A stretch of DNA of 64,000 nt from Pyrocephalus nanus (Eukaryota > Chordata > Aves > Passeriformes > Tyrannidae), in NCBI GenBank assembly GCA_038380795.1, contig CM076267.1, positions 22,363,501 through 22,427,500 of the forward strand, read 5' to 3'. The translations under genes were made by a program, and so were the position numbers. Of this stretch, positions 39,201 through 51,094 are shown piece by piece (position 1 is the first letter of the stretch; each line of letters begins with the position of its first letter). The notes under the pieces are model-generated. The model was not told where the DNA came from and did not search any database. It saw only the letters and a program-made list of their open reading frames with translations.

Positions 39201-40449
39201 GACAGGATGGGTAAAGAGGAATTGTCACACAGTGAAATGTAAAGGAGAACACACACTCTTAAAAATCCATACCCAAGAGACTATTTACACAGCAGGGCAG
39301 ACAGCAATCAAATTAAAAATCTACCCTAAATAAGGACTTTCATATGTCACAATTAAGGTTCTCTAGTTTTAAAATATACTAACCATTAAATCCAAGGAAT
39401 AGAATTCAAATTTGACAACTAAGTGGTATTAAATAAAATGAAATCCTGGGAGGTTCATTGAAAATTTGGTCATGTATTTGGCCCATCCAAAGCTTTTTTT
39501 AACCTAACCTCCCCCCTCAAAAGACACCTCACTACCCCAAAGAACAAATCCTCTCTTATTTTGCATAACATTAAAGACAGAAAAGCAGAACTGTGCTTCA
39601 TTTATTAAACTTTTCACCATCAGAATATAGCATTTCATGCAATTTTTTGCATTAATGAGAGCTGAAACAGCTAAATTTAAGTTTGTATAGACAGCATCGA
39701 TTGTGCATCTATGTCAATTATTCTTTGTAAAAATGCTAAACAGAACATTAGTTAACCATGTGGTAATTTTTAATGTGGTGAACAGTTCCTGAGGAAAGAT
39801 ACAGCCAAAAATAGTCTAGTGAAGAACAATTATTTATAACACAATCTGTGGTTGGATGCACAAATTATGGATGTACCAGCAGGTTTTATGATATACTTAA
39901 CATAAAGTTTATCTTCATTTTTATTTAGTACAGAGATGACATACACTGGGGAAAGGTTGTAAGGTACAAACTAAGAAGGTGGTAAACCCTAAATCACAGT
40001 CTCATTCCAATCTGAAAGTCTGGGAAGCCAAAGATGCCTAACCAATTGCAAGGGAAATAACATATATAGAAATGGATAAACAGACCAACAGGTCCATATA
40101 ACATTTGAGAGGCACTTGTCCTTAGCAACAAGCCCTTCACCCAAGGCAATCTCAAAAGATGTCTTGCCCGTGAGCAAAGTCAAACAGATCTGTTCCTGTG
40201 ACATGCAGGGCCTGGAGATCAGCAGCACAGTGACTGGGCTTCAAGGTGCCACTGCTGCCCTTCAGCGCTAGGTCTGAGGTTCTCTATGTTTGGGGAGAAA
40301 TTACTTGATTTATTTTGCACAAAGATTTTTTAGTAAAATACTAAAGGGTAGGACCAAAGCAAAGTGGCATTGTTTTTTGGTGGTTTCCCCCCCTCCCCAA
40401 GGTGATAGAATTGCAATTAGTCATTTCATTTAATTTGGCTTGCAGATAT

Positions 40450-40484
40450 GCAGTCTTCACCCAGCTGCTGGGTGAAGATGCTGC
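40450..40484. repeat. Near-perfect palindrome
   Basis: TCTTCACCCAGC (40454-40465) and its exact reverse complement (40467-40478) are separated by one base. After a two-base bulge, outer arms GCAG (40450-40453) and CTGC (40481-40484) also pair. The almost loop-free geometry favours cruciform extrusion or a dimeric protein site rather than an RNA hairpin. Confidence 0.9.
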
Positions 40485-40793
40485 ATTTGCTTGTGTCCTT
40501 CATCTGAAGTTCACCCAGAAAAAGACTTTGTTAAAAACATTGAGTAAGCATTCTTTCAAAAATGTAGTTGAATTTTGACAAGAATGTAAAAACATAAACA
40601 TATGATATAAAAACTGTAGGGGAAGAAGACTACTTTGGGCTGCCAAAAAGCAGAATATTTTTCTCCCAGAAAACCAGAAAGTAGTATAATTTAATTCCCT
40701 TAATGGTTCGTGCATTTTTAAGTGAATATGAGTGGTATCAGGCAATCCAGATATGCATCCATTCTTCTAAGCTTGGCCCCATCTAACTGCATA

Positions 40794-40819
40794 TTCAGCA
40801 TGTATGTTCAGCATGTATG
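40794..40819. repeat. Tandem 13-bp duplication
   Basis: TTCAGCATGTATG occurs twice head to tail (40794-40806, 40807-40819), most simply a replication-slippage duplication. Confidence 0.9.
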
Positions 40820-41695
40820 CATGTTCTGCTTCCCTTGAAGTCTTACTCCCTAACCAGCTATAAATTTACTTAAGGAAGTTGGAGGTTTTCTTTGACAAGA
40901 TGAAAATTCCTGAGAAGTTGAATGACAGATCTTTTCTTCTCACAGCAAATATTTTAATTTCTACCTAAGAAAAGAGAGTAGCTATGCCAGGACTCTAGGA
41001 TAGCTTTCCTGCTCTATTTGCTCACAGACAGCCCAAAGGTAAAAGTTGAAGTATGTTGAAAGTATGTCCAGGCACTCATGCTTGCGCTCTGGGGTTAAAA
41101 GAAAATTAAAGCAGTTTTGAGCCTCTGGGCAAGGCTGATATGCAGAGCACAGATGCTCAGGTCTCTTCAGACAATGAGCTGTGTGAGCATCACCATGTCA
41201 GGCAGCATCTCAGGCAGCCCTTATGAGAAGCTCTGGTGTCTTGAGATGTGCAGATTAGCAGTACATTCAAATTAATCTTGTATCTGGTCTCACAGATTAA
41301 ATGGATACACTTGAAGGATTTTGTTTTGAATGAGTCTTATAGGATTTGGGCTTAGATGAGAGCAGAATTTTTTACCTTCCTCTCAAATGCATCCTGTGCA
41401 TCTGACTTCACAGCACAGTGTTCAGTCTGAGGATGACCATGCAATCCCATCAGTTCTCCTAAAGTCCCCCTAAAGGCTACTGTTTTCTATGTTAATCTAG
41501 TCAAAAACAAATCCCCAAGTATCAAGAATTTTGATTTTGTTCCTACAGGTTGTTGGTTTTTTTTTCATTAGTAATGATAATATACATAAAGGTGATATAA
41601 TCATCGTACAAAAGTAACACATTGTTTAGGAAGAAAAAAGCTTTGGTGGGCTACTTGGCTCTAGATGCTTCCTGGGTCATTTATTTTGTTCTTCC

Positions 41696-41723
<28 letters not shown>
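41696..41723. repeat. (TA)14 microsatellite
   Basis: A pure TA dinucleotide array of 14 units followed by AT-rich sequence. Likely length-variable. Confidence 0.95.
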
Positions 41724-41728
<5 letters not shown>

Positions 41729-42118
41729 TTTTTTTAATCCTTTCTGGACTGTTTTTTCATGTTAATAGCACCTAAAGGTCTGTACTTTTTTCATAGCATA
41801 TAACCATAAATTCCAGTACAATGTTCTGAGATCATTGCTTAACATAAAGAGAACATTCTCCTCTGACATTTTTTAATTTGATAATTTATCTGAAGCAAAA
41901 AGTACACATCACCTAAAACACAGGAGAGCAATGCACTTGAAATTGTAAATTTGAGGAGTTTCAACACTATTTGAGATTAAGACAATTTTGTTGAAACCTA
42001 CTATGTCTTAACTGATATTTTAACTGAATTCCAAGATCAAGTCTCCAGATAACTTTTTTATGAAAAAAATTTGATAAGGCAGAGATCTGTCTTTGTTTCT
42101 TCTGAATTTAGAGGGCTT

Positions 42119-42149
42119 TTTCTAATATGAACCCGTTTCTAATATGAAC
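42119..42149. repeat. Short direct duplication, 17-bp period
   Basis: TTTCTAATATGAAC occurs at 42119-42132 and again at 42136-42149. Confidence 0.85.
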
Positions 42150-43202
42150 AACGAGGACCATGCCCTAATTTCATCTTCTGTCACTGTAGCTGGGTTCAGG
42201 TTTAAATTTCGATACTGTATTGCTAATATACCAAGAGTCTATACCCCAGTCATGCCACTTACATTCACAAATCTCTAGTAATTATGGTCTGGACACTGGT
42301 GTATAGGAATCAGGCAAGTACAGAATGAGAGATACATTTTCATCAGCACAGTACAAAAAGAGCAGCAGAATGTCTGCCTTAGTAGTTTTCTATACCAAAC
42401 CTGCTAAACGCGAGGCAAAGTACTGGCAGAACTGGTTGTTATGGGTCTAGGAAATCAGAACTATTTTTCATGGATTTTGTTGCTCTAGGATTCTAGAACC
42501 TATTTTTTTGAATAAAAAAGATGACACTACAAATCTCTAGAGGATTGTTTTTCAATAAATTGTTCTGCCTAAAGCAATAGTGACCTAGACCCATACCATT
42601 ATCTTATCAAGGAGATGAGGTAATAGGCTGCCAGTGAACAGACTGTGCAAAACAGGGGAGATAGAGACATCTTTTACCAAATCCCAACTCAGTGCTCCGA
42701 AATGACAGCTTGTGAGAAAGTGTTCTCTATTGATTTAAAATAAAAAGCCAATAAAACTGAAGTCTTAGGAATTCACATCCCTTAAAAATGAAATCCATAA
42801 ATAACTGACTTGACACGCATTTTAATAAAATTGTTAAAAATACACATGCATAAATACATTTTCACACTTTATGTATTTAATAGGCAAGATCCCATTCAAG
42901 AGATCAGAAAAAAAAAAAACCACATGGAATATTGTTTTGGAAAAATAAAGGACTTTTCTGATGTTACTCAAACAAAACTAGGCAAACCCTATCTACTTTC
43001 CTGTTTGTAAATCTGGGATTTGCACAGCCAACTTTCCAAGGCTTACAGCTTTCCAGAAGAGACCTTAACATTTGAAAGCCCTGCACAAAGCAAAATTTGA
43101 AGACAAGGAGTTCAAGTTTCATGAATTAAACCTGTTGGATATTAAATGTTTGATATGCCTCCCACAATAAACAAACAAAAATTAGTATGGCTGCATTTCA
43201 CT

Positions 43203-43272
43203 ATGAGATGAGCTGGACTAGATGATCTTCAGAGGTTCCTCCCAACACTAATGATTCTGTGATTCTGTGATT
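43203..43272 (+). mobile_element. CR1 LINE, 3'-terminal scrap
   Basis: About 70 bases containing 'ctggactagatgatcttcag', a ggttcctcccaac block and two terminal attctgtg octamers, i.e. only the very 3' end of a CR1. Strand follows from the octamers on the right. No coding capacity remains. Confidence 0.85.
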
Positions 43273-43910
43273 GTGTTTTTATAAAAACCAAACCAAAGAA
43301 TTTTCAAACCAACTTTTATAAGGGAAGTTGTGCAATACATATGCTTATTTTTTCCAGTGTAACATGCAGCTTCTATGCTATGCTGACACTGGATGAGCTT
43401 TACAGACATTTATGCTCCATGATGCAAGAATATAAAATCTTCAAGAAAAAGACTGCAGTGTACTGTATTTTTTCCTGTTGAACTACTTTATATAGTAAAA
43501 ATATATTTATTATGGAAAGCATTGATTACTTTCAGACAAGAGCTATTTATTCAGAGCTTATTGTAGCCTGTAGGGTAGAATTTCTAGTCTAGGCTCAAAG
43601 AATTTCAAACAGCATCCATCTAGTAGAGAAATTCACTGTCACAGGTATCAGTGGCCAATAATTTAAGGTTGATAGGAAGATGGCAATCTGACCTAGATAA
43701 CACACTCATCCATTTCTGGCACAATTAGTAGAGCTAACTGCATTCATGAATTTCAAAGTTTTTCCTGTTTCACACTAAAGAAAACTTCTCAAATTCCTTT
43801 TTCAAAGGAGACAATAATTTCCTACACTTTTCAATAATTTCGTTACCAGGTGATTCACAAGCGATGATGTAGAAGACAATTGAAGATCGTATGAGGACAA
43901 AAACCTTTTA

Positions 43911-43960
43911 AAAAACCCAAAACAAACCAAAACAAAATCTAAACAAAAACCCATCAAACC
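43911..43960. repeat. A/C-rich low-complexity tract
   Basis: Irregular AAAAC/CCAAAAC units without a fixed period, resembling the tracts at 31212 and 58147. Confidence 0.7.
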
Positions 43961-45130
43961 TGAATAAATAGAATATATGTATTCTAGACTCCTCACTTAC
44001 CCAAAAGTAACTCCTTGGGGCTATGTATGATGAAGAGAATGTTTCATTCCAGAGCGCCTCAGGAGAGATTTTGGCAGAATTGATCTGGAAGAACAAGACC
44101 TCATAACAGAGGTCATTCCAGCACAAGATTCTGGTCCTTCAGCTTTTAGCAGACCCGAATATTGAAAAAGACTTCTCTGTGCAGCATAAAACTTGATGAA
44201 AATAATTCACATAATTTGAGAGAACTGGAAAACAAAAAAATACACCTAACAGCTGGGCCAGATTATTCTACTGAAATTAAAACCTCCCACAGCTCTTCAA
44301 ACAATAGTCCTTGTGCACCAAAACGTGTTGTATCGTATCATGTGTGATTTTCAGTGCAATGCTTCCATGTTGTATAAACCATACATTTTCACAATTCTTT
44401 CCCTGCTGAGGCTAGTAAAATAATTTATGCAAAATAAATGAGAATACAGAAAGGTCAATCAGGGTACATACACTACAGTGGACGGTTGCTGGTTTTGTTT
44501 TCTTCCTCCAGACTGTTTGAACCTCTCAAGAACCCTTAAGAGAGAGATAATAGACAACAACTGAGATGAAGTTAGATTCCCTTAAGATTTCAAAAATTCT
44601 GTATGTTAAACAAATTACTTCCAAGACAAATCCTGTCTAAATAAAAGTTTAGAATTTAAAAAAATCTTTTACTGTGTCAGATGACTTCAAATAATCCCTG
44701 TAAAGCAAAAAATCTAAGTTCAGCTATAGATAATGTTTTTTCTTTATAAAAGAATATTAAGAAATTATGACTAAAATGGAAGAACCTAGCCTAAGGCAGC
44801 CAAGACTTACTGAATTCAGATGATTTTGTATTTAAACAGCAATATTTACAATAATAATATGACAGGCACAACTGAAAACAAATCACAAATTATATGAAGC
44901 ATGTAAATGCTCTGTAGTAGACTTTAAAACTTTATTTAACTTTTATTTATGGAACTTAACAGAGAGACTTCTTGGGAAACAATCTCTTCTAAAGCCTGAA
45001 AATGACAATGTTTCAGTGTCCCTCTATGATGGTTCCATTTTGCATCAACCAGAATTTCAAAATTTAAGTATTAACATGTATGGCTCCTTAAGCTGGTAAG
45101 TACATTTTGGCTACAAAAGCTAGAATTATA

Positions 45131-45179
45131 AAGTACTTCTCTCTTCAAAGTACTTCTCTCACTCAAGTGAAACTTGAGT
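45131..45179. repeat. Direct repeat pair abutting an 8-bp palindrome
   Basis: AAGTACTTCTCTC occurs at 45131-45143 and 45148-45160 (17-bp period). Directly after it, ACTCAAGT (45161-45168) pairs with ACTTGAGT (45172-45179) across three bases. Confidence 0.85.
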
Positions 45180-46029
45180 AGATAGATAAGCAGCAAAACA
45201 CATGGCAGCATCTGGCAAACTGCAACACCAAAAAAATCTGTGGCACCCTAGAAAGGGAGCAACTGAATAAGAGACAATCAAAAGAGAAAAATGAGGAACA
45301 TAAGCATTCATGATCCCTGCATTTGTTGGAAGTGAAGAGTGGTCTCCACAGGGTACAGTCAAGTTTGAGGGACAGATGAGCAGGTGAGGAGGGGAAAGGA
45401 GGCTCCTCAGTTTTTGCTTCCAGACCAGCAATTCTGTTATTTTTCCATGTACCATCTGCCCTTATCCAAGGCACATTCCACACAGAGTAATACATAGCTA
45501 TTGCTCCAAACCTACAAGCAGTAATGAATCTTCTCTCAAATCTTGCAGGCCTCCTGCATTTTCCTCTCTCTGAATAGAAGGGCTCAGCTTCCAGCAAAAT
45601 TTCCCTTGACAAGTAAAGCACAAAACACTTCTTTCCCTCATCTGTCAGTCAGCATTGCAGGTTCTGAGCAGTCAGACATTCAAAGAAGATGTTCCAGGAG
45701 CATGTTCTCTTTCCCAAATATTGTTTTTAAGACATCTCAAACAGCATACCTCTTATCCTGTCACCAGAAGGGAGCTCTCAGACACTGAAAGCCTGTCTTT
45801 TCCATTAACTTTAGAATATAATTCATATAACAATTTTGAAACACCTAAAGAAAACTGCACAATCATTTCCTGCTCCAAACTGTTTGAACATACTTTGGGG
45901 TAGGGGTCCAAGAGTCGGACAGTGTCCAAAGTAACAGTCCATCAATCTGACCTTGGTGCTGGACATATTACTGACTGGAAAAATCAGGGATGGGGGACAC
46001 CTGTTGATTTTACATCTGGAAAAGAAGAT

Positions 46030-46738
46030 ACAGACTGGGGAATGAAATGCTTTGCCATGGAAAGGGACCTGGGGGGTCCCGGTTGATGGCAAGCTGAATA
46101 AAAGTCAGCAGTGCCCTGGCAGCCAGGAGGGCCAACCATGTCCTGGGGGGCATCAGGCAAAGCATCGCCAGTGGGTTGAGGGAGGTGATTGTCCTGCTCT
46201 GCTCTGCACTGGGGCAGCCTCACCTTGAATGTTGCTGCAGTTTTGGGCACTGCAATATAAGAAAGATATAAAGCTGTTAGAGAGTGTATTAAAGGAGGGC
46301 AACGAAGATGGTGAAGGGCCTTGAGGGGAAGCCGTATGAGGAGTGGCTGAGGGTACTTGGTCTGCTCAGCCTGGAGAAGAGGCAACTGAGGGCAGACCAC
46401 ACTGCAGTTTCAGCTTGCTCATGGGGAGAAGAAAAGGGGCAGGCACTGATCTCTGCTCTATGGTGATCAGTAACAGAACCTGAGGGAATGGCCTAAAGTT
46501 GTGTCAGGGGAGGTTTAATTTGGATATTAGAAAAAGTTTTCCACCCAGAGGGTGGTTGGATGCTGGAAGAAGCTCCCCAGGAGACTGGTCACAGAACCAA
46601 GTCTGACAGAGTTCAAGAAGCATTTGAATGATACTCTCAGGTACATGATGTGACTCTTGGGGATGGTCCTGTGCAGGGCTAAGGGTTGGACTCAGTGATC
46701 CTTGTGGATCTCTTCCAACTCAGCATATTCTGTGATAT
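46030..46738 (+). mobile_element. CR1 LINE, 5'-truncated, about 0.7 kb
   Basis: The longest CR1 piece in the window. Recognisable blocks in order are 'gaaagggacctggggggtcc', 'cagcagtgccctggcagcca', 'ggagggcaacgaagatggtg', 'gcctggagaagaggcaactg', 'cagaaccaagtctgacagag' and the 3' block 'gttggactcagtgatccttg' with a terminal attctgtga. The left limit is approximate because identity fades near 46030. Stops and substitutions break any reverse-transcriptase frame, and the 138-codon frame on the opposite strand is incidental. It shares an exact 35-base stretch (46603-46637) with the minus-strand CR1 at 52861-52895, so both belong to one subfamily. A TATG/TA microsatellite starts 24 bases beyond its end. 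Confidence 0.93.
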
Positions 46739-46761
46739 AGATATGAAATGATAAAGAAATT

Positions 46762-46796
46762 TATGTATGTATGTATGTATGTATATATATATATAT
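46762..46796. repeat. Compound (TATG)n(TA)n microsatellite
   Basis: About five TATG units pass into a TA array, 24 bases past the CR1 3' end. Microsatellites often arise at retrotransposon tails, and here the intervening bases still look octamer-derived (gatatagatatgaaatg). Confidence 0.9.
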
Positions 46797-47779
46797 GAAA
46801 AAGATACATGTCCCTTAACAAGAGGTTGTTTTTCTATCTCCATCAGGACAAGCCTCTACAGACACTACAGCATTTTCCCGAGCCTGCAGTAACAGATGTT
46901 TCTTTTGGGCTTGGTAATGAGTCCTCAACTCTGCATCAATGTGTCCTCTTCATCCATGCCAGAATTCCTGTCAATGTCACAGTGATATTAGTGGGGATGC
47001 AGTTGCCTTAGAAATACCCACAGTAAAGCTCTATCAGAGCTTGACTCTCACTAAATATTTACCCAAACACACACACGCAGGTATTGGGCAGGATGGATGA
47101 AGGAGCTCAGGTAGAACAATATCATATAACATGGGTTATCACCACCACTACTATAAAGGATTTCTGATCATTTTAGTGAAAAGAGAAAATCACTAAAATC
47201 TACTTAAAAGATAATGCACTCTGAACAAGTCTCCTCTAACCCCTACCATCACAAGAGTTCACCTTGCTGGGAGATTTAAGCTTGCAAGAATAAAGGATTC
47301 CCCAAAATCTAGGCCCATTAGCCTTCTATATAAATTTTACTTAAAATAGCTCTTGTAAGTGAAGTTCTTCCACTTTCTTTGGGTGTGCTTTGTCTGCTTC
47401 ATGTTCGCAACAAAGGTGACATTCCAAGTGCCCTGAAGTAGACAAGTAGACCCATTAGAGAGTCAAAGGAGCCCCTTTTCTTCTTTGTCTTACCCCTTAT
47501 ATGTAAGAATTTTGACTTTCTCATCATATACCATCATATTGCATCATGTCTATTCAGCAGATCAGCAATAGCAGACACATAAATATTTCAGTGCTCACTG
47601 TTGTTTGCATGGTTGTTTTCCTAAAAGAGACAAAGTGGGGGAAAAGTTATTTGTAGTGAGAGCAGCACTTGTACCATCATGATTGCTCAGCATGTATTCC
47701 TCCAATTACAGTATTAGTGACCTTTATACATGATTTATTAACTTAAAGATCTAGAAAACCACACCTAAATTAACTTTTA
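46797..47779. other. Gene-free DNA
   Basis: Unique-looking sequence between the CR1-linked microsatellite and the putative regulatory block. A short CA run is at about 47062-47075. Nothing else is recognised. Confidence 0.45.
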
Positions 47780-48480
47780 CAAGTTAGCTCTTGATATGAA
47801 GGACTGACACAAAGCCCAGCTGTGAGGTCATTAACCCCTAGGGTATCATTAGTGTCTAAAAAAGACCAAAAAGAATTGATAATTTTCTGATCATCATGCA
47901 AAAAGGAAGAATTCTGTTTGAATTACATAACAGATGTTTGCTAGGATCCACCATGCAGCCTGCATACACAGTTATGCTAATTTGGCACTATTTCCCTTCA
48001 AGTTAGCTCTGAGTCATTAGAGCACGCAGCTAGTAGGTCCTTCTGTCTAACTAATAATTGCCTATTATTGATATTAATTAACATTTTTTGCACCTTCCCT
48101 CAGCTTTGACCTAATATCTGCTGGTAGTCTAATCACAGTGGCCTATTAAAAGTCAAAATACAGAGGCCTATAGCAGTCACGAGCCATTTATCAAAAAGCA
48201 AACAAGGCCAATTAAACAGGCAGCCAGACAGTTGTCTTGATTTGCCACTGACTGTTTCTTGATCACCATTATAAATTGCTAATCGGGCAGAAAGTGCTAA
48301 GCAGTGCATCTGCAGGGGGTGGTTATTGCTCATTCCCTGCCTGGTGACAGGTGAGGGAGGCTAGTGATGGTCTTATTGATGTGAACTGCCCATCAGTTGG
48401 TAGTTATTGTTAAAGTTCATGATGCTACAGCTGATCCTTTCCTGCTGAGAGTCAATCAAATTAATTAGTGATAGAAATTC
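47780..48480. promoter_or_regulatory. Candidate conserved non-coding element, part 1
   Basis: A repeat-free segment rich in stops in every frame, holding a palindromic TTAATTAA (48074-48081), a second TAATTA core (48462-48467), and CCAATTA- and CACCTG-type sites. The mixture of homeodomain cores with sequence of ordinary complexity is typical of vertebrate developmental enhancers. Conservation cannot be shown from one sequence, so this remains a hypothesis. Confidence 0.35.
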
Positions 48481-48582
48481 TTCTGTATTATTCTAACACA
48501 GAAATACAGAAAGAACATACTTTAATTTTGTTCTAGAGGCACTGGGGAAAAAATCTCCATATATTATAGAGTGGGAGGATGG

Positions 48583-48596
48583 AAAAAAAAAAAAAA
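48583..48596. repeat. A14 homopolymer
   Basis: Fourteen adenines inside a purine-rich stretch, separating two putative regulatory segments. Confidence 0.95.
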
Positions 48597-48599
48597 GAG

Positions 48600-49145
48600 G
48601 GAAAAAATCAAATATCGCTTCTTCCATTATTTTATAATAAGGGCTGCAGCTAAAGGTTTTTATAGCCACAGATCAAGAGATCATAATAGAAGCATATTGA
48701 CAGATTTTTTCTGCAATACTCCAAGGAACCGGCTGTAGCAGGAAAATATATCAAAACCTTATCATCAGAGCTGAGATCTTCTGTGAAAAATCAATAAAGA
48801 GTTATACATGGTTTGAGTTTAAACAGTTCTCTGTAGTCATTTAAACATAGTGCATCTGTGCAGCTTTTTACCTCTGGAGACTGGTGTAGCCTAGCAACTG
48901 CAAGGCTTAAACTGATTAACTACAAATGAAGTACTGTACGCCTATCAAAGCAATTGCTCACGGTTGCCTTTGTTGCAGGGGCTGAGCTAATTGAACATGA
49001 TACAGTATGAAGATAATTAACACCCATGAGTTTGTTAATTGCCTGTTAGCATTACAACACAGGCTCTGCATTTCTTTTTAACTTGTTCTTCTGCAGCACC
49101 TCCCTCCCTTTAAAGGGTGCAGGACTGATTTAGTTAGCAATGATA
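48600..49145. promoter_or_regulatory. Candidate conserved non-coding element, part 2
   Basis: Repeat-free non-coding sequence containing a TCF/LEF-type ATCAAAG (48944-48950), a SOX-type CCTTTGTT (48967-48974) and a homeodomain TAATTA (49014-49019) within about 75 bases. Such spacing is seen in some Wnt/SOX-responsive enhancers. The motifs are short and the inference is weak without alignment. Confidence 0.35.
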
Positions 49146-49309
49146 TCTTATAGTTTATTAACCCTTTTCCAAGAAAAGAAAATAACCCACATGTAGTAAT
49201 GAAGCAAATGTATGTTCTTGTCAAACACAAACTCCCACTTAGTCTAAGCAATTTACAGGGAGAAGAAATTTGGTTTACATAGGCTGTACAAAATATGTTT
49301 ATTTTCAGA

Positions 49310-49700
49310 TCTAATTTATTTCAAGCAATTTAGTCATTATAAATGCTTTAAAATATCTTTTGTGGCTGCTTTTATGACTCATCTGCTCTGCCTTCTAAAC
49401 TGAACGATAAATGTCTTTTAGGGTTGGAATATTAATTGAAGGCAGCATCTGGTCAGCAGCTGACCTCCCATGCTTGTCTTTGTTGGCTAACCAGTTAAAA
49501 CTAACAGCTTATTTGGTTTATTTACCAGCTTCTCCTTCTATTATGGGGGTGGAGAGCAAAGTTCTATTTTAATTATGTCAAAAGGTAGTGCCAACTAATA
49601 TAAAATAAAAGTGATTTTCCACAATCTATTAATCTGAAATAGATTTAATTTTAGCAAATTTCTTTTAAATTGGTTATTGTGCTTGGGAAAGTATTTCCTT
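49310..49700. promoter_or_regulatory. Candidate conserved non-coding element, part 3
   Basis: Continues the repeat-poor block. It includes ATTAATTG (49431-49438), a CAGCTG E-box near 49458 and CTTTGTT (49478-49484). No frame is open for long and no repeat is recognised. Confidence 0.3.
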
Positions 49701-50039
49701 TATTACACTGTCTTCTGAATTTGTGAAGAATGCATATGAAAGCTCATAAAGACAATGTAATGCATGCCATAAAATTATATAGGGCATTTCCTCATAAGGA
49801 GGCAATTCTTAAAGCAAAGAAAATACAAGTAAAATAGACCAAAATAGTAGCATTTGGTTGCCATAGGCAAGCCTCCAGTGTTTAAGCTCTACATTTCCAA
49901 TATTGAATGTAAATGCCTTGATTGTGTCACAGTTGTTTAGAGCAGATTTTCTTAAACTACCTTGGGTTTCTGAGCTGTTACTGTCATAGTTAATACTGGC
50001 AGAGAAGCTGTTCCCTTGAGGAACACTACTAGTGCCCAA
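49701..50039. other. Gene-free spacer in the repeat-poor block
   Basis: AT-rich non-coding sequence. A 76-codon minus-strand frame (49809-50039) shows no recognisable domain. Confidence 0.4.
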
Positions 50040-50560
50040 TTACAAGTTCCATCATCAATCATAAGTATTATTTATTCAGCAAAATGAATTGCTAATTAAT
50101 AACTGATGAGCATTATGGCCTTGAAGTCTGTAACACTATTAATTACCTTGGCAATTGGGATTCTGTCGGTGTAGACTACCAAGCACATTTTCCCAACAAT
50201 TAGTACAGCAAGATTACAAGGCACATACCTGCTATGATAACAAGGGTGCAATGATCTCTAAGGCTTTTAGAAAGCCATGTAGTGTCTGCAAAAAATAAAC
50301 AAGATTACAGCCCTACTGTGCTGGACTGTACCCTTAAAATTGTCCGGTGACAAAGAGGAAACTATTTTATACAGTGTGTTGACTGGAATATTTGGCATCA
50401 CGTCCTAAAATGAATGTTCCTGTGTAGAAGCAATGTGGTTGCAGTATGCTCAGGGTAATGTTGCTGCCTTGTGCTCGGTACCCCGCGGCTGTTTGGCTGG
50501 TGCTGCGTGCTGTGATTAGTACACTGACCTGTGACTTTAGACCTCTAGCAACTGCTACCT
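50040..50560. promoter_or_regulatory. Candidate conserved non-coding element, part 4
   Basis: Two TAATTA cores lie 47 bases apart (50093-50098, 50140-50145) in stop-rich, repeat-free sequence. Near 50475-50515 there is a short GC-rich patch with a few CpGs (ccccgcgg), rare in this window. Regulatory use is inferred only. Confidence 0.3.
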
Positions 50561-50739
50561 ACATGGTCTCATAGTGGTTACACATTAACATCACTGTAAA
50601 ACTGAATATTTAATGAGAAAAGAAGAACACAATCTACAAACAGCAGGGTTTTTTGTGACTTCAGTATTCAGAATGCTGACATTAATTTTGCTCTACAGGT
50701 TGATGATTTACTCCAAGTCTTCCTCTCAGACATCATCTG

Positions 50740-50880
50740 CTTTCTCTTCTACTCCTGTGCCACCTTGCATTTTGAGTGTAAATTCCTTGGGGCAGAAACT
50801 GAAGCTATATCTGTCTGTAAAGTATCCAGAATATCTACAGAGCTGTATGAACAACTTGAAAATTGCCCAATAAACTGCAA
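50740..50880 (+). mobile_element. Possible ancient amniote repeat relic
   Basis: The stretch gagtgtaaattccttgggg / cagaaactg, followed by a tctgtctgtaaagtatcc-like block and an AATAAAC end, resembles the conserved 3' part of an old amniote interspersed repeat (tgtaagctctttggggcag..., ctgtacagcgcctagca...). Divergence is high. It may equally be chance similarity. Confidence 0.35.
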
Positions 50881-51094
50881 GGCTAAGATCAGCTCCTGCC
50901 ACAATGCCAAGATCCGGGCTTTGATTTTCAATAAAATATAACGTATTGCAAGAGCTCAGCTAAGCTCCTAGATTATGTGATAGCTGCACAGTGATAAAGA
51001 CAAAAATTATTATTGTGGAACACAGAGGGCTCAAATATGGTGCATGCACTATAAAAACACAAAATCTAGCTGCAATACAAAAGCAAAGCCCTAT
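50881..51094. other. Gene-free spacer
   Basis: AT-rich sequence with no gene or repeat that I can name. Confidence 0.4.

Larger units (their letters stand above)
33986..43202. other. Gene-free DNA
   Basis: A long stretch of apparently unique AT-rich sequence. It holds small palindromes (36237-36263, 40450-40484), short tandem duplications (40794-40819, 42119-42149) and a (TA)14 microsatellite (41696-41723). Patches around 38290-38560 and 39640-39830 look enhancer-like in texture but carry no decisive signal. No exon or RNA gene is recognised. Confidence 0.5.
43273..46029. other. Gene-free DNA
   Basis: No gene or named repeat is recognised apart from an A/C-rich tract and a small duplication plus palindrome at 45131-45179. 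A 152-codon minus-strand frame (45163-45621) has no recognisable domain. Confidence 0.5.

Noticed and set aside
45163..45621. 152-codon minus-strand open frame
   Set aside because: No recognisable domain, overlapped by another open frame on the same strand, and no convincing splice sites at its ends.
45984..46400. 138-codon minus-strand open frame
   Set aside because: Mostly antisense to the CR1 at 46030-46738, so it is a by-product of the repeat.
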